64,000 bases of DNA from Hydractinia symbiolongicarpus (Eukaryota; Cnidaria; Hydrozoa; Anthoathecata; Hydractiniidae), in the NCBI RefSeq assembly GCF_029227915.1, contig NC_079876.1:15750001-15814000 (forward strand). Direction: 5' to 3'. Below the pieces are notes generated by a model. It ran no database searches. It was not told where the DNA came from and saw nothing but the letters and a program-made list of their open reading frames with translations. Position 1 is the stretch's first letter; each line of letters begins with the position of its first letter. The position numbers were made by a program, and so were the translations under genes. Positions 36,527 to 47,640 of this stretch are shown here, piece after piece.

Positions 36527-36778
36527 TTTACATGTGTTTCAGTTGAAACTTTGGATTGCAACTTTACATATGTTTCAGTTGAAACTTTGGATTGCAACTT
36601 TACATGTGTTTCAGTTGAAGCTTCGGATTGCAACTTTACATATGTTTCAGTTGAAACTTTGGATTGCAACTTTACATATGTTTCAGTTGAAGCTTCGGAT
36701 TGCAACTTTACATATGTTTCAGTTGAAACTTTGGATTGCAACTTTATATATGTTTCAGTTGAAGATTCGGATTGCAAC
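36527..36778. repeat. 36-bp tandem array, 7 units with a 72-bp higher-order period
   Basis: Seven 36-bp units of TTTACATATGTTTCAG + TTGAAACTTTGGATTGCAAC. From unit 2 on, AAACTTTGG and AAGCTTCGG forms alternate, which shows that dimers were amplified. All three plus frames stay mostly open (12-residue repeats such as MFQLKLWIATLH); this follows from the period and I do not call a gene. Confidence 0.93.
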
Positions 36779-39700
36779 TTGAAAAATCATTCGCAATCTT
36801 CGCTTACTTTCTACTTGGGTAAGTTTTTAACGTTTGTGGAAAGTTTTATTCATATTTCAAAGACAAATGTGGGATTTTTGTACATTTGTACCTTTCATGG
36901 GAATCGTTGGAAGCACTTCTAACATAATGTTATAATCTAATTGTACGATTCTTTGACATGTTGAAGGCCAATTTAGGATAATGTAATGGTTCAGACACAT
37001 ACGTAATGTTTTCCTTTTTTCTTAAAATTTCGTATTTATATACAAAATTATTTTTAAAAGCAAATTAAATTGTCTAAGATAATTACATATGCAATTTAAC
37101 TTTTTTTCCTAATTTTTTTTCAAGAAGAAATATTGTGAATATACTAAATATGTGTCTGAACCATGACATGATTCTTAAGCAAATATAAATGGAAATAATG
37201 AAGAAATTCCAAAAATTTGAAAAACCCGTTCTTTGAAAAAAATAATGACGTCAGCGTTGATTCTTTATATTACTTTCTATCTTCTTTGTTATTTACGCAC
37301 AACTATTCTTGTCTTTTAGATCTTTTAGAGAAACCTCGAAAGTAGACCCGTCGGTCACATGATGGGTTCTGATTGATCTATTAAGAAAATTCTATGTTTT
37401 TTCGCAAAAGATTGTATTTAGCAATTACATGTAAACAAGCATGGCGGTGCAGAGAAAAACGATCGAAGTATGCTCGCGTTTGATTATGTTGTGACTGATT
37501 TAAAGTAGATGTTAAGGGCTATATATATCTACCAAGAACATAATTCGGCTCTCTCTTTGAAACACATTCACTGTTCGTATTTGAACAATTTTTTACATAG
37601 CTAGCTAAGTGCCACACATGGCCCACCAGCCATACTGAAGGGAGCTGACCTTCTAGGTAACATGATGGGGGGGGGATCTCTCCTTTTTTTTCAACCAGCT
37701 ACTAGCTATAGCTACTATGCAAATGTTTATATATGCAGCAGGGAATAGTCTTTAGTAAGCCAGATGGAAGTCACTAGTACTGGAACGTATAGAAATACCG
37801 GTTGATGTCACACGGTAGGCAAGAAAAGAGTTATTAATAGCTCGTCGTGGTAGCTAGCTAGCTACACTTTTTTGCAGTTCTTTTTCCAGAAAAAAAACTT
37901 AAATTGGTGTACCCGTCTGACGTTAAACGAAAGGCTGTCCTATTTCTTTTAGTGGAATAAGCTGCAGTAAAAAAACTTATCTTAAAAAATTCTGTGATTT
38001 ACCACCCAACTTTGAGAGCAAAAGTATTATTCTCAGACAATAATCTCGCAAAAGTTTTTTTTAAATGATAAAATCAGAAAATCTCAGCAAACGGTTAAAT
38101 TCTGGCAAGGCCACTAATCTCTTTTTTGGCCTATGATTTCAGCATTATAGCTTCGTCATAGTTATTCCATAATTTTGGTCTGATTTTAGGATTTTTTTGA
38201 TGTATTCCTTGAAAATCCTTTTTGGAAAGTGTATGCGTGGCATATTGCGTTATATTCAATAAACACTTTAACATTCCATGGAACACAATCTTAGATAAAG
38301 ACAAAAAATCTATTTTCTTGTTGACGCATTTTAAGAAAAACACAAAACAATTCTTGTTGTTCATTGATCTAGATTATTCGCGATATTTTCAGTATTACAT
38401 TTTTGTAATTTTCTACAACTCTAGAGGAATTGTAAATATTTTTTCTTTACGTTAATTGTAACCTGCTCTCTTTAACCCATCTCAAATATATGGGTCGTGA
38501 TGATAAGACAAAATCTGTCTTCTACTTGCTCCAGTCATTATTTGATTGTATAAACAAATAATATGAAGAAGAACATTTTTGCCGACGAAAAATTTTCACC
38601 ATCCGCAAAAGTTTAAATTTGCAAATCTTTTGCCTTTCCCAAAAACTTTGTGCCCATGCATAATATTCATATATTAAAGTTATTATGTATAAAATAAATT
38701 TTTGGATAACCTAACTTAATCAGTTTTTGTGAAATGTCAAATGCAGGCTATCAATTCTGCTTATTGTGTATCACAAACAAAAATAGTTGGGTTGCATGAG
38801 TACTAAGAGCCTGCTTATACGAAACGGGCTGGCTCGGTGTTGGCTTGGTTGGCAGATCAACCCGTGTGTAAATAATTCATATTTTATGAGAAAAATCAAC
38901 CGAAGACATGATCGAATTCAATGCGAAAACAAACCAGAAAAATAAAATTAAAATTGTCCATGAGTATTTGCATAACCGGTGGTTTGATAATTAAAATCCA
39001 AGGTTTTTTTATTTTTGTCTTTTGCTTCAACAAAACCACTTAATACAGCAAATAACGACATATTTTTGACAAAACAAAACTGATTTAATATCAAAATGAT
39101 TGTTTTTGCTTTTGTTTTGCTCGTAATGCGTGTACTTTTGCTTTTTTAACCTGACAATGGCTCGCCAAGTCATAATCATATGAATCGAGTCCACCAACAT
39201 AATCAACACATCCAGAGTAAAAGAAAATTTTAGTAGTGGTCTACGATTATGTCAAGCTGATTAAGTTAATCACGATGGGCATGTGGTGAGCCACAAATGG
39301 GTCAACCCAACTTTTATAATCAGACTCTAGGCTAGTTTAACAAAACAGTTCTCACAGCCCGTAGTTTTTCATTTTCACAACTTTTCAGGAGTTTCTTCAA
39401 GAAGTATATTTTTTCAGGAGTAGAAACCACCCTGGTTAGGCTCATGGTTAAAAACATTAAACGTCAATATAACATACTGAATAAATAGTGTAGTAAATAT
39501 GTGCGTACATGGGACTTAGCTAGTTATAGCTAAAACTAGCACCAAAGCTACAAAACAGAGACTGGCTACGTAAGTTTCACATTTACATGCAGCTTAAACA
39601 TTAAAATATTAAAAAAAAATTAAATAAGTGCTTTGGAGTCATCATCAAATACAATTTCTTTAAAGGATCTTCCCACTATACTATTAGATCCGCTTTCTCA

Positions 39701-40124
39701 AGTTGCACTAAATCAAGCAAAAAGACAAATTAAGAACGGCTAGTGTACAAACACATTACGTGACCGGTCAGGTCCAGAGCTACTTTTCAGTTTTTAAACT
39801 CAAAGGCCTCTGGAAACGAGAATGACGCACATCGACATAGTTTTATTGTCATGGAAATTTTTATTCCCTGAATTACATAAGGTTGTTGTCATCATTACAC
39901 ATCAAGACAATTTATCAATTAGGACCTTTTTTCTTCTTCTGAAGTCGCAGGATCTGTTTAGTTGCAAGATAACCACTTTCACAATTGTTGCAAGTTTTTA
40001 TATATGTCAAGTTTTAAAAAAATCGTATACAAGAAACATAGAGATTCCTAAGCAAACAAAATTAAAAATTTCGGAACATAAGCAAACCTCAAGGACACTA
40101 TAAAGGCACGTAGTTGATATTTTT
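36779..40124. other. Gene-free region
   Basis: AT-rich, with several AGCTAGCT-rich patches (37598-37900, 39515-39560). Overlapping frames near 38131-38455 show no recognisable domain. The last part is probably the 3' UTR of the sulfotransferase. Confidence 0.45.
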
Positions 40125-41300
40125 TCATTGATTATGTAGCTTCTTGTACTGTGCTTTTAAACTCTTCGTTAATCTCGACTTCTGGCGCTCATGAACGTCG
40201 CGAAAATATGTTTGGAAGTCTTTCGGAATACATTTTTTGTTTAGTGAGGGATCTTTCTTCTTTTCCAAATACAAACACGTATCTTGATAAATTTTCTGTT
40301 TTTCTCGAAACACTTTCACATCATTCTCAAAATGGTGATATGCTTTGACTTGCTGTCTATATCTTTTCAATGCTATATTATACAAGATAAGATCTCCTTG
40401 ATTGAATTTTAAAATAGACTCTTCGATATCTTTGGGAACAATCTCCTCCTTCTTTCCACTTCTTCCAACGTTCTGTTTTCTGTACAAGAGGTCTTCAAAT
40501 TGACAACACATACCTTTCTTCAGTAGTACAAGGGACTCATCATTGAATTCGCTGATGATAAAGTAGTTTATCTTGTTAGACATCTTTAAAATTTGCTGGG
40601 GATTGGTAGTGTTTAGTCCAAGTGTATATAGCTGAAGATTAGGCTGTATTAGCTGGACGTTCGGTTGGTAAGAATATGTTGCCCAAATGTTTTGTAAAAG
40701 CAGAGGATGCTTAAAGAAGATTCTCATCGCCTCAAACTTCTCTAAGGTTTTATTCGTTAGCCTCTCCACTGCTTTGTGTAGCCCAACATATCTATACATG
40801 GAAAAGAAATGCTCGATCGGATGGCGAACAGATGTAATGGTAATATACGTGGATGGCATAAGTTTTCGCACTGTTTCTTCATCGTAAACCATCTCGTCAG
40901 CAAGAATGTCACATTTTTCGTAGTGTGCTTTTATAATTCGTTCAATATGGATACGATATGGCCAATTTAACTGCCATTTGTTCACCGAGTCCATACAAAT
41001 AGTTAGATTTCTTTTCTCTCCGTAAAACAAAAACACGCTTTTCCAGCTCGTCGAACCAGTTTTATGCGTTTTCAAATACACTATGCTTTTTACCGGTTTA
41101 GTGCAACTATAATTAGTGCTTACAGACGGGAGTGGGATGTTTTCCTCCCTATTGGACTCTTCGCTTATTTCGGAGGTAGGGCTGCATAACTTGTCCACCT
41201 GATCCAATGAATCATGCTTAAAGTGATTGTAGAGGATATAATTAATAAGTAAAGTCAAGCTTGAATATATAAAAACATACACGGCCAGTCTCGTTTTCAT
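40125..41300 (-). CDS. Galactose-3-O-sulfotransferase family enzyme (391 aa)
   Basis: Golgi type II enzyme expected to transfer sulfate from PAPS to the 3-hydroxyl of galactose on glycolipids or glycans (Gal3ST family; family knowledge). Numbered from the chosen start: short cytosolic tail, one transmembrane segment at about 5-24 (LAVYVFIYSSLTLLINYILY), a stem to about 65, the 5'-phosphosulfate-binding loop LKTHKTGSTS (76-85), and the 3'-phosphate-binding segment ITSVRHPIEHFFS (155-167). N-glycosylation sequons include NYS, NLT, NKT and NTT. The family is usually around 400-490 aa, so 391 is short but complete. The frame extends 22 codons upstream to another ATG, but two acceptor-like sites lie there (41302-41303 and 41337-41338), so I start at the ATG at 41300, giving the usual short tail before the membrane anchor. 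The coding part has no intron. Which Gal3ST subtype is unresolved. Confidence 0.9.
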   Translation of the reverse strand: MKTRLAVYVFIYSSLTLLINYILYNHFKHDSLDQVDKLCSPTSEISEESNREENIPLPSVSTNYSCTKPVKSIVYLKTHKTGSTSWKSVFLFYGEKRNLTICMDSVNKWQLNWPYRIHIERIIKAHYEKCDILADEMVYDEETVRKLMPSTYITITSVRHPIEHFFSMYRYVGLHKAVERLTNKTLEKFEAMRIFFKHPLLLQNIWATYSYQPNVQLIQPNLQLYTLGLNTTNPQQILKMSNKINYFIISEFNDESLVLLKKGMCCQFEDLLYRKQNVGRSGKKEEIVPKDIEESILKFNQGDLILYNIALKRYRQQVKAYHHFENDVKVFREKQKIYQDTCLYLEKKKDPSLNKKCIPKDFQTYFRDVHERQKSRLTKSLKAQYKKLHNQ

Positions 41301-41301
41301 G

Positions 41302-41303
41302 CT
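41302..41303 (-). promoter_or_regulatory. Splice acceptor-like site at the sulfotransferase start
   Basis: The minus strand reads ATTACTTTCAG|CATG, so an AG lies one base before the chosen ATG; a second acceptor-like site (TTTTCAG|GTTG) ends at 41337. Either would remove the upstream in-frame ATG from the mRNA. Confidence 0.5.
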
Positions 41304-41712
41304 GAAAGTAATTTGATTGGTTTCTACAGCAACAACCTGAAAACGAAGAACAAATAGACGTTTCATATATGCTATGAAGAATTTGCTTTGATTATTGAAC
41401 TAAGTATTATATAGATACCGATAACTTTTTTTAATGACATATTATTTAAAAATTTCGGGACAATGAAAGTTTTGAATATACTTGAATTGCTGCATCTTTT
41501 GAAATCATTGAGCACGTTTGCTACGCTAAGTATACTACGAGATATATTTAAAAAATTGAATGAAATAATATTAAACCCAGGGTTAGAAATATGAGTAATG
41601 TTTTATGATATTAAGATGTTATATTTTTATGGTAAAACTTATTTAAAAAAACCCATTATACAAGTTTCGCTAAAAATATTTTGAAAAAGTTAAAATATTT
41701 ATGAGTTAAGCT

Positions 41713-41737
41713 TTTCGTACACTAAGTACATCATCAG
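41713..41737 (-). ncRNA. Hammerhead ribozyme core motif (solo)
   Basis: The minus strand reads CTGATGA, T, GTAC-TTAGT-GTAC (4-bp stem II), GAAA, then AGCTTAACTC. Both invariant boxes (CUGAUGA and GAAA) are intact and the layout matches the degenerate copy after the Penelope-like element. It probably marks a solo terminal repeat of a Penelope-like or similar retroelement. Stems I and III were not resolved. Confidence 0.5.
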
Positions 41738-41739
41738 AC

Positions 41740-43270
41740 TATAAACAACTGGGTTTGTTTAAAATCAAACACTACTTTGGCTAACACAGGCCACGCCCAT
41801 AGCAACCAAGATTCACCCCCCTCTCCAAGTGAATATTGTTATTTTTTTTACCATCTACATATTTAAAAAATGCATAATTTGTATTGGTTTTATTACTTCT
41901 GAACTCTAAAATTGCAAAATTTAGGGAGAAATACTTGCCCCTTGAATAAAAATTTTGCTTCATAAAGGACAATAGACAGACCGGCGTATTGTAAGATGAT
42001 GATATAGATAGAGACCTCAAAATAAAAGCCTTAATGAGTGATATGCTCACAAAAATGTTTAAAACACAGTTTGAGTTTACGTTTAGGATTTCCTTTTTGT
42101 TGTAATATTGCGAAATGTCTCAACACAAATGGCTTCTCTAGGACTATTCATATAAGAAAATTTTTAAAAACTACAAATCAGGCTGAAAAGGGTCGAAAAA
42201 TAGGAACAGCGAGCCTTGTGTCAAATTTTATTGTTTCTCATAAAATGGCATTACAAATACAAATAGTGAAAATTTTCAAGCTCATGGGCTTCTTGTTTGG
42301 AATTAAAGAAGACAATGTTAAAGTTATCTTATTGTGAATATGTTTTGTAGTAGTAGCAGTAGGAAGGAAAAATAATTGCTTCAAGAAGATTTAAATTAAC
42401 TTGTTTTTATAATAAAAGGAGACAGGCTGAGTACGTTCATGCAAGTTCTTTATTGTTGGCAAACTATTAGACGTTCTTCTGAAATAGGCTTTTATAAAAC
42501 AAAAATGGTGTTGTAACTCTGTAAATATGAATGCTTTTATTAAACAATTTGAATACTCCGCAAGCATATCTGTGCATGGTAATTACCCTCATCAATATAA
42601 TTGTAGTGGAATGGGGGTGTTATTAGGCTGAAAGTTGGTAATTTCCTTCGAATCCACAGTTGTGGATAATGTTTAATAAAAAGAGTGATGTGGATTTTTT
42701 TTTATTTTGTTCAGAGATGCGTTTACAAGTTGACGCGGGTGTTGAAATTTACCAAAATGTCGTGTTAAACCACTCACACTGCTATGAAAAATAACAGTCA
42801 CTATGGAAACCAGAGACAAGAAAAAGCATAATACATGTTATCTTCAAGTGCTAATCCACTTTGTTAAGCGATACAATCAGTTGATTGACTTGCATGTTTC
42901 AGTAAGAAAGAAAGAATTATAAGGATTCCATATATAATAAGATGCCGAGGCTGCATAAACTATCTCGCATGTCAATGTCAATTACACAACACCGCAACAA
43001 TATATTTTTAATTTATTAACGGAGTTATTTCACAAAACCTAAAAATTGATTTACAGCTGTGCCTGGCGCGAGGGATATGATGCATTGCTATGATACTTAC
43101 TGACTTTTTATATTTATCTATTAGGCACATGCATGTGGATTTCTTAGATCCCATACCTCTGAGAGCCTTTAGCCATTTCTCGAAAATACCGCCTAAAAAT
43201 TCTTATGTAATCCTTATAATGGGTAAATTTATTAGGATTATTCTTAGAACTTGAAAGTTACAATGTATTT
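41740..43270. other. Gene-free region upstream of the sulfotransferase
   Basis: No recognisable exon. The 99-codon plus frame at 42038-42337 has no domain I know and no splice context. Confidence 0.4.
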
Positions 43271-43276
43271 GCACAA

Positions 43277-43350
43277 GGCGTAACGACTCAGTTGGCTAAC
43301 ACTTCGTAACGTGAACCCAGAGGTTGTGGGTTCGAATCCACCCGAAGGCA
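43277..43350 (+). tRNA. tRNA-like sequence, probably a pseudogene or SINE head
   Basis: GACTCAGTTGGCTAA resembles a D arm/A box and GGTTCGAATCC is a consensus B box. The acceptor ends (GGCGTAA and CGAAGGC) do not pair, and the anticodon and T stems are imperfect, so a working tRNA is unlikely. Confidence 0.35.
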
Positions 43351-43733
43351 GTTTTTCTAAAAAAAAAAAATTGCGTAAAAAAGCTCGATGACGTTGCAAT
43401 TGACCGTTTGGGACATAGTTAGTTAGTCAGTTAGTTAGTTAGGAGTTAAGTAATACTATCATCGCAGGCGAGATAGTAATTAAATTAACAAAAAACTAAG
43501 CAAAATAATCAATTAAATTAAGCCAATTAAAACAGCAATTAATTATAATGACCTTGTTTCCATGCTTCGGGGAAAGCAATTAAAAATAAAGTAAGAATGA
43601 AAATGATTTTACCTTATTATGAAGGCCAATGAAAGGAAAAACTTCAGGATAGTTGTCTACCACGCCAATCCTTTAAAATCCTATCGAATATTTGATTTAA
43701 TTTCTTGATATTACAGTGCTCTTATTTAGCAAA

Positions 43734-44690
43734 AGCCTATAGTTGTGACTTCGTAGTTTATAAATTGTTTAAAGAGCTTGCGCTATAAAACCAGTTAGAG
43801 AATTGGCATGACACCCGTTTAAACCCCACCATTTGTTTTAATAATAATTTGTTTAGCGAAAGCCTATAGTTGTGACTTCGTTGTTTATATATTGTTTAAA
43901 GAGTTTGCCTCATTTCTTTTGATTTTTTTTACAGTTTTTGTAAGTTTGGCCTGTGAAACTGTTCATTGCAATTTAAAATAGCGAAAATTTATCTTTCAAA
44001 GCAAAAAAATGTCTAAAAGAATCTTCATATATATCATTAGAAACGCATTATGATGGTATTAATTTATTTGTCTATTTGGCGCCTCAACATGTTGGTGGCT
44101 TAGGGCCAAATATTAATATAATTTATAATATCAAAATATAATAAATTTTGATTTTCTCAGGGAAATATCCTCCAAATAACTTGCCAAATAACAAGTGTTT
44201 GAAAACATGAATGTAAGTAAAATAATCTAGGTTAATTATTGTTGACTGTTATCATTTAAGGCATCATTTATTATTTCAGTTTGACTGACTTCGTATTATT
44301 TTCAAATCGCGAGGTGGTGTTATATATGCACAAAATCTTTAGAGAAAATAAAGAGTAATATAATCTTTCAATTTGAGATTTTTTTACAGTTTTTGTAAGT
44401 TTGGCGGCCTGTGAAACTGCTCAAGGCTAACTATAAACAAGCGAGGAAAAAAATTAAATCTTAACGACTTTATGGTTACGCCAAGCTAATTATTATACCC
44501 TTCTTTGAAAGATGCTTATCAAGACTTACCTTTGATATTGTACCGCAAACAACTGACCAACGAAATTACCTTGTCTGTTTATCTTAAAATATCTGATAGC
44601 TAATTGTGACTTTGTAGTTTATATATTGTTTAAAGAGTTTGCCTCATTTCTTTTTGATTTTTTTTACACGGACGTAAGGTGCGTTGGTAG
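43734..44690. repeat. Locally duplicated segment
   Basis: A block with TTGTGACTTCGTAGTTTATA and TTGTTTAAAGAGTTTGCC occurs near 43740, 43866 and 44604. Its partner TTTTACAGTTTTTGTAAGTT and CCTGTGAAACTG occurs near 43930 and 44385. This is local duplication of a non-coding stretch about 0.1-0.2 kb long. Confidence 0.7.
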
Positions 44691-46190
44691 CTATAGTTGA
44701 TATGGTTGCAAAAATACTTAGACGTGACTTTTATAGGACGGCCATTTTTTTCTAAGAGTCAATAAAATTTAGTACCCAGCATGCCTAAAGTAAACAACTT
44801 TTTAACAACATTTAGACGCGTCAGTCGACAATGTTTCGACTTTAAACTTGATTTCTGTCCATCTTCTACCTCAATGTTGATAAAATTGAGCACTGCCGGA
44901 TGGGGAAATTAATTCTCTTTCATGTGGACCTGTATCCCGATATCTTAAAGTTGAACGATCACGAGTTAAGTCAATAGACAGAATTTAGGCATTTTGCCCT
45001 CCTTGTGACGCCAATTCGCGTCCTACAGGGTCTTGATATGAACATAAATGTTATTAATTACCTCAAAAATTATATCTCCAAAAAATTTTTACAGCAGGAA
45101 ACATTGGCCGATGGCGGATATGTCAACACAAGATTATAAAATCCAAATCAAGCATAATTTGCCCTTAGAAGCGACTACTATAACATTTACACGAATGAAC
45201 GCTTGGGGTACTCATTTTGTCACTTTGTTGAGAACAGGGGTACTCGAGGGAGACGCTTATTGAATACATAAAAAAGCATTGAAATAATCTAAAGAGTAAT
45301 AATAGTGGAGACTCGTAGGTGTTGATGAACCAAGGATGCTAAATCGAGTAAATAGAATACTTGAGATTTAAATAATTTGTGTATAAAAAGTGTCTTCCAA
45401 AGTTTCTCAAAACGAAATCAGATAGAAAAATAGACGAAAGGAAAAATATGGCATAGTTTTACATGTCAACACTAATGATGAATCATGATAGCAAAACGTT
45501 CACGTATCTAGTAATCTGTACCTCTTTATCTTTCGCGTGGTAGTTTGAGCTGTTTAATTATGGTATCGACGTTGTATGCTCTTGTTATGTGGATAAATAT
45601 TTTTCTTATACTTCCGACATCTCGATGTTGACCAATACTAAAGGTATGACATTAAGGCTTCGTACTAGACCTCAAACCTGAACAATAATTTTTTATATTT
45701 ATCGCTTATCATGATAAACTAATTAAAACGTGGCATGCATCTAATGCCGTTCTACAAAATACATTATATATGATATAATTTATCAATGCTGCGATAAAAT
45801 TTCTAATATACAGAATGATTTTATCAACTAATTTTTATTTATCACTGCCTTCAGGGGCGGATATAGGATTTTTTCACAATTCTGTAAAACTGTAGATATT
45901 TTTGTCAAATTAGGTTAAAACCTATAAAATGCAGAGTTAAAAACAAAATACTATTTTAAAAATACTACTTTAAATCGAGACTTATACTACGAAGCAAGCA
46001 ACTTTTTTTTCTGCTTGTGTTTGAAAACGTTAAATATCTCGTTTGACAGTTAGCATATTGAATAATGAAAAAACAAATTTAGCTATTAGTATTTTTTCAT
46101 TAACTATACTTTTTAAGTTTCAGAATTAAGGCATTTCAAAATAGGACAATAAAAGGTTTTTGAAGAAAATTAGAAATTCTGAGGCAGTAA

Positions 46191-46303
46191 GAGGTAAACA
46201 ATTCTTTTGTAATTTTAAGACAAGGGATTTAAACATTTAAGTTCCAGAGATTAGGAAGAGGTAAACAATTCTTTTGTAATTTTAAGACAAGGGATTTAAA
46301 CAT
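46191..46303. repeat. 67-bp tandem duplication
   Basis: GAGGTAAACAATTCTTTTGT plus AATTTTAAGACAAGGGATTT and AAACA appear twice at a 67-bp step. No coding potential. Confidence 0.85.
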
Positions 46304-46645
46304 GTCCTAAACAAATGTATTTACAAAATGCATTTACAAAATATTAATAACTTGACTTTCTTAAGTTCATAAATCCAGATACATACACATTCCTTTAGGA
46401 TATGTATTTATGGTATTTAATACAATGAAATGTCAGCAATGATATAAATAGGTGGCTAATTCTTTATTTATTATTGATACTGGGCGCTTGATTTGGATTC
46501 TTATTGAATGTTCAAAATAGTAAAATAATATTAGACTTAATAATTACCATGAAAACTCAATTAAAACTCTACATTGGATATCAGGATAAAAAAGTATAAC
46601 ATTATAACGACCTTGTAAAGTTCTTATTATTCAATGATGTATATT

Positions 46646-46705
46646 GAATAATGAGGTTGAAAATCCACTTAGATATGTAAGTCGATTTTCAACCTTGTAT
46701 TATTC
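46646..46705. other. Strong hairpin
   Basis: GGTTGAAAATC, ACTTA, loop GATATG, TAAGT, GATTTTCAACC: about 16 paired bases with one interior mismatch, and outer arms GAATAAT/ATTATTC extend it. It could be a foldback element or a small-RNA precursor; nothing else supports either. Confidence 0.6.
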
Positions 46706-47303
46706 GTTAACAACAACTTTTACGTTGCCCTCAGTCAGTCCGAAATTTGGCAAGCAGATCTGACCAACTCAGCGCTGGAGAATGGTAAGTTTTTGAACTG
46801 TTTGTTTTATTTTTTGCTATTGTATTTCATCAAGATTGCTGTTTCTTTTAGAACTTCTTGTCGTGTAAATTGTAAAATTCGTGTAAATCGTGTAAAAGAC
46901 TCTAGTGTTTCATGTTGTGTCTTGAATGGTAAACACTATTACATTTTCCTTTCACGATTGGCATAGATTTAAGGCATAAATGAAATTCTAAGCAATGTTT
47001 CATTGTTAATAAAAAAATTCTGAAAAAACGTAGAACCTGTTTTACATCCAAAAAACTGTATAAATGTACGTTCTGTGCGGTACTCACTAAGGTATTTGTT
47101 ATAAAAAACGGTTGTTTTTAGTCTTGTAACGTCTTGTTTGAAATTCAAGAAAATATGTCGACCCATTTTAAAAGAACAGTAAAAAAAATCGTCATCTATG
47201 ATAGCATCATCGCAATTAGATATCAGATTCCTTTATCATATTTCCTATTATCTTCCATTGCATTTAATAAGCCTTTAAATCTTTCTTCCGTCGATAAGGC
47301 AAT

Positions 47304-47640
47304 TTAAAAATATTTCTGATTTTCATCTACCATTAATTCTATAATTTTTTCTCTCCCTTCAGCCTTCACATTTTCATTTATGATATCAGAAATGAATATA
47401 TCCTCCTTTATCAGCGACAAAAATTCTGAAAAGCATTTCTCTAAAAGACTGCCAGTATCTAATATATCCAACCTTGACTTCAAATTAGGTAGACTGTCAT
47501 AAAAAATCCCAAAAGCTGAATCAAATTCCTCCAGATATTTTTTGTAAAATAGAACCAGCCTATGGTTTTTTTCTGCTAACATGTCTTTCATCACAGAAAG
47601 GATTTTTCCAATTTGTTTCTTGAGCTTGCATATCTTTGAA
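47304..47640 (-). CDS. Possible coding exon, unknown protein
   Basis: A minus-strand frame of about 110 codons reads KLKKQIGKILSVMKDMLAEK and continues as a helical, acidic/basic balanced sequence (YKKYLEEFDSAFGIFYDSLP, LLEKCFSEFLSLIKEDIF) to a stop at 47304. Its composition looks more protein-like than that of neighbouring frames. I recognise no family, no upstream exon was found, and two stops lie just upstream near 47655. It could be a terminal exon, a transposon relic or chance. Confidence 0.3.

Noticed and set aside
36481-36922. Frames with 12-residue repeats (MFQLKLWIATLH and FTYVSVETLDCN) on both strands
   Set aside because: A 36-bp period keeps frames open on both strands, so openness is not evidence of coding; no flanking exon was found.
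42038-42337. 99-codon plus frame upstream of the sulfotransferase
   Set aside because: No domain, no codon-use signal and no splice context could be seen.
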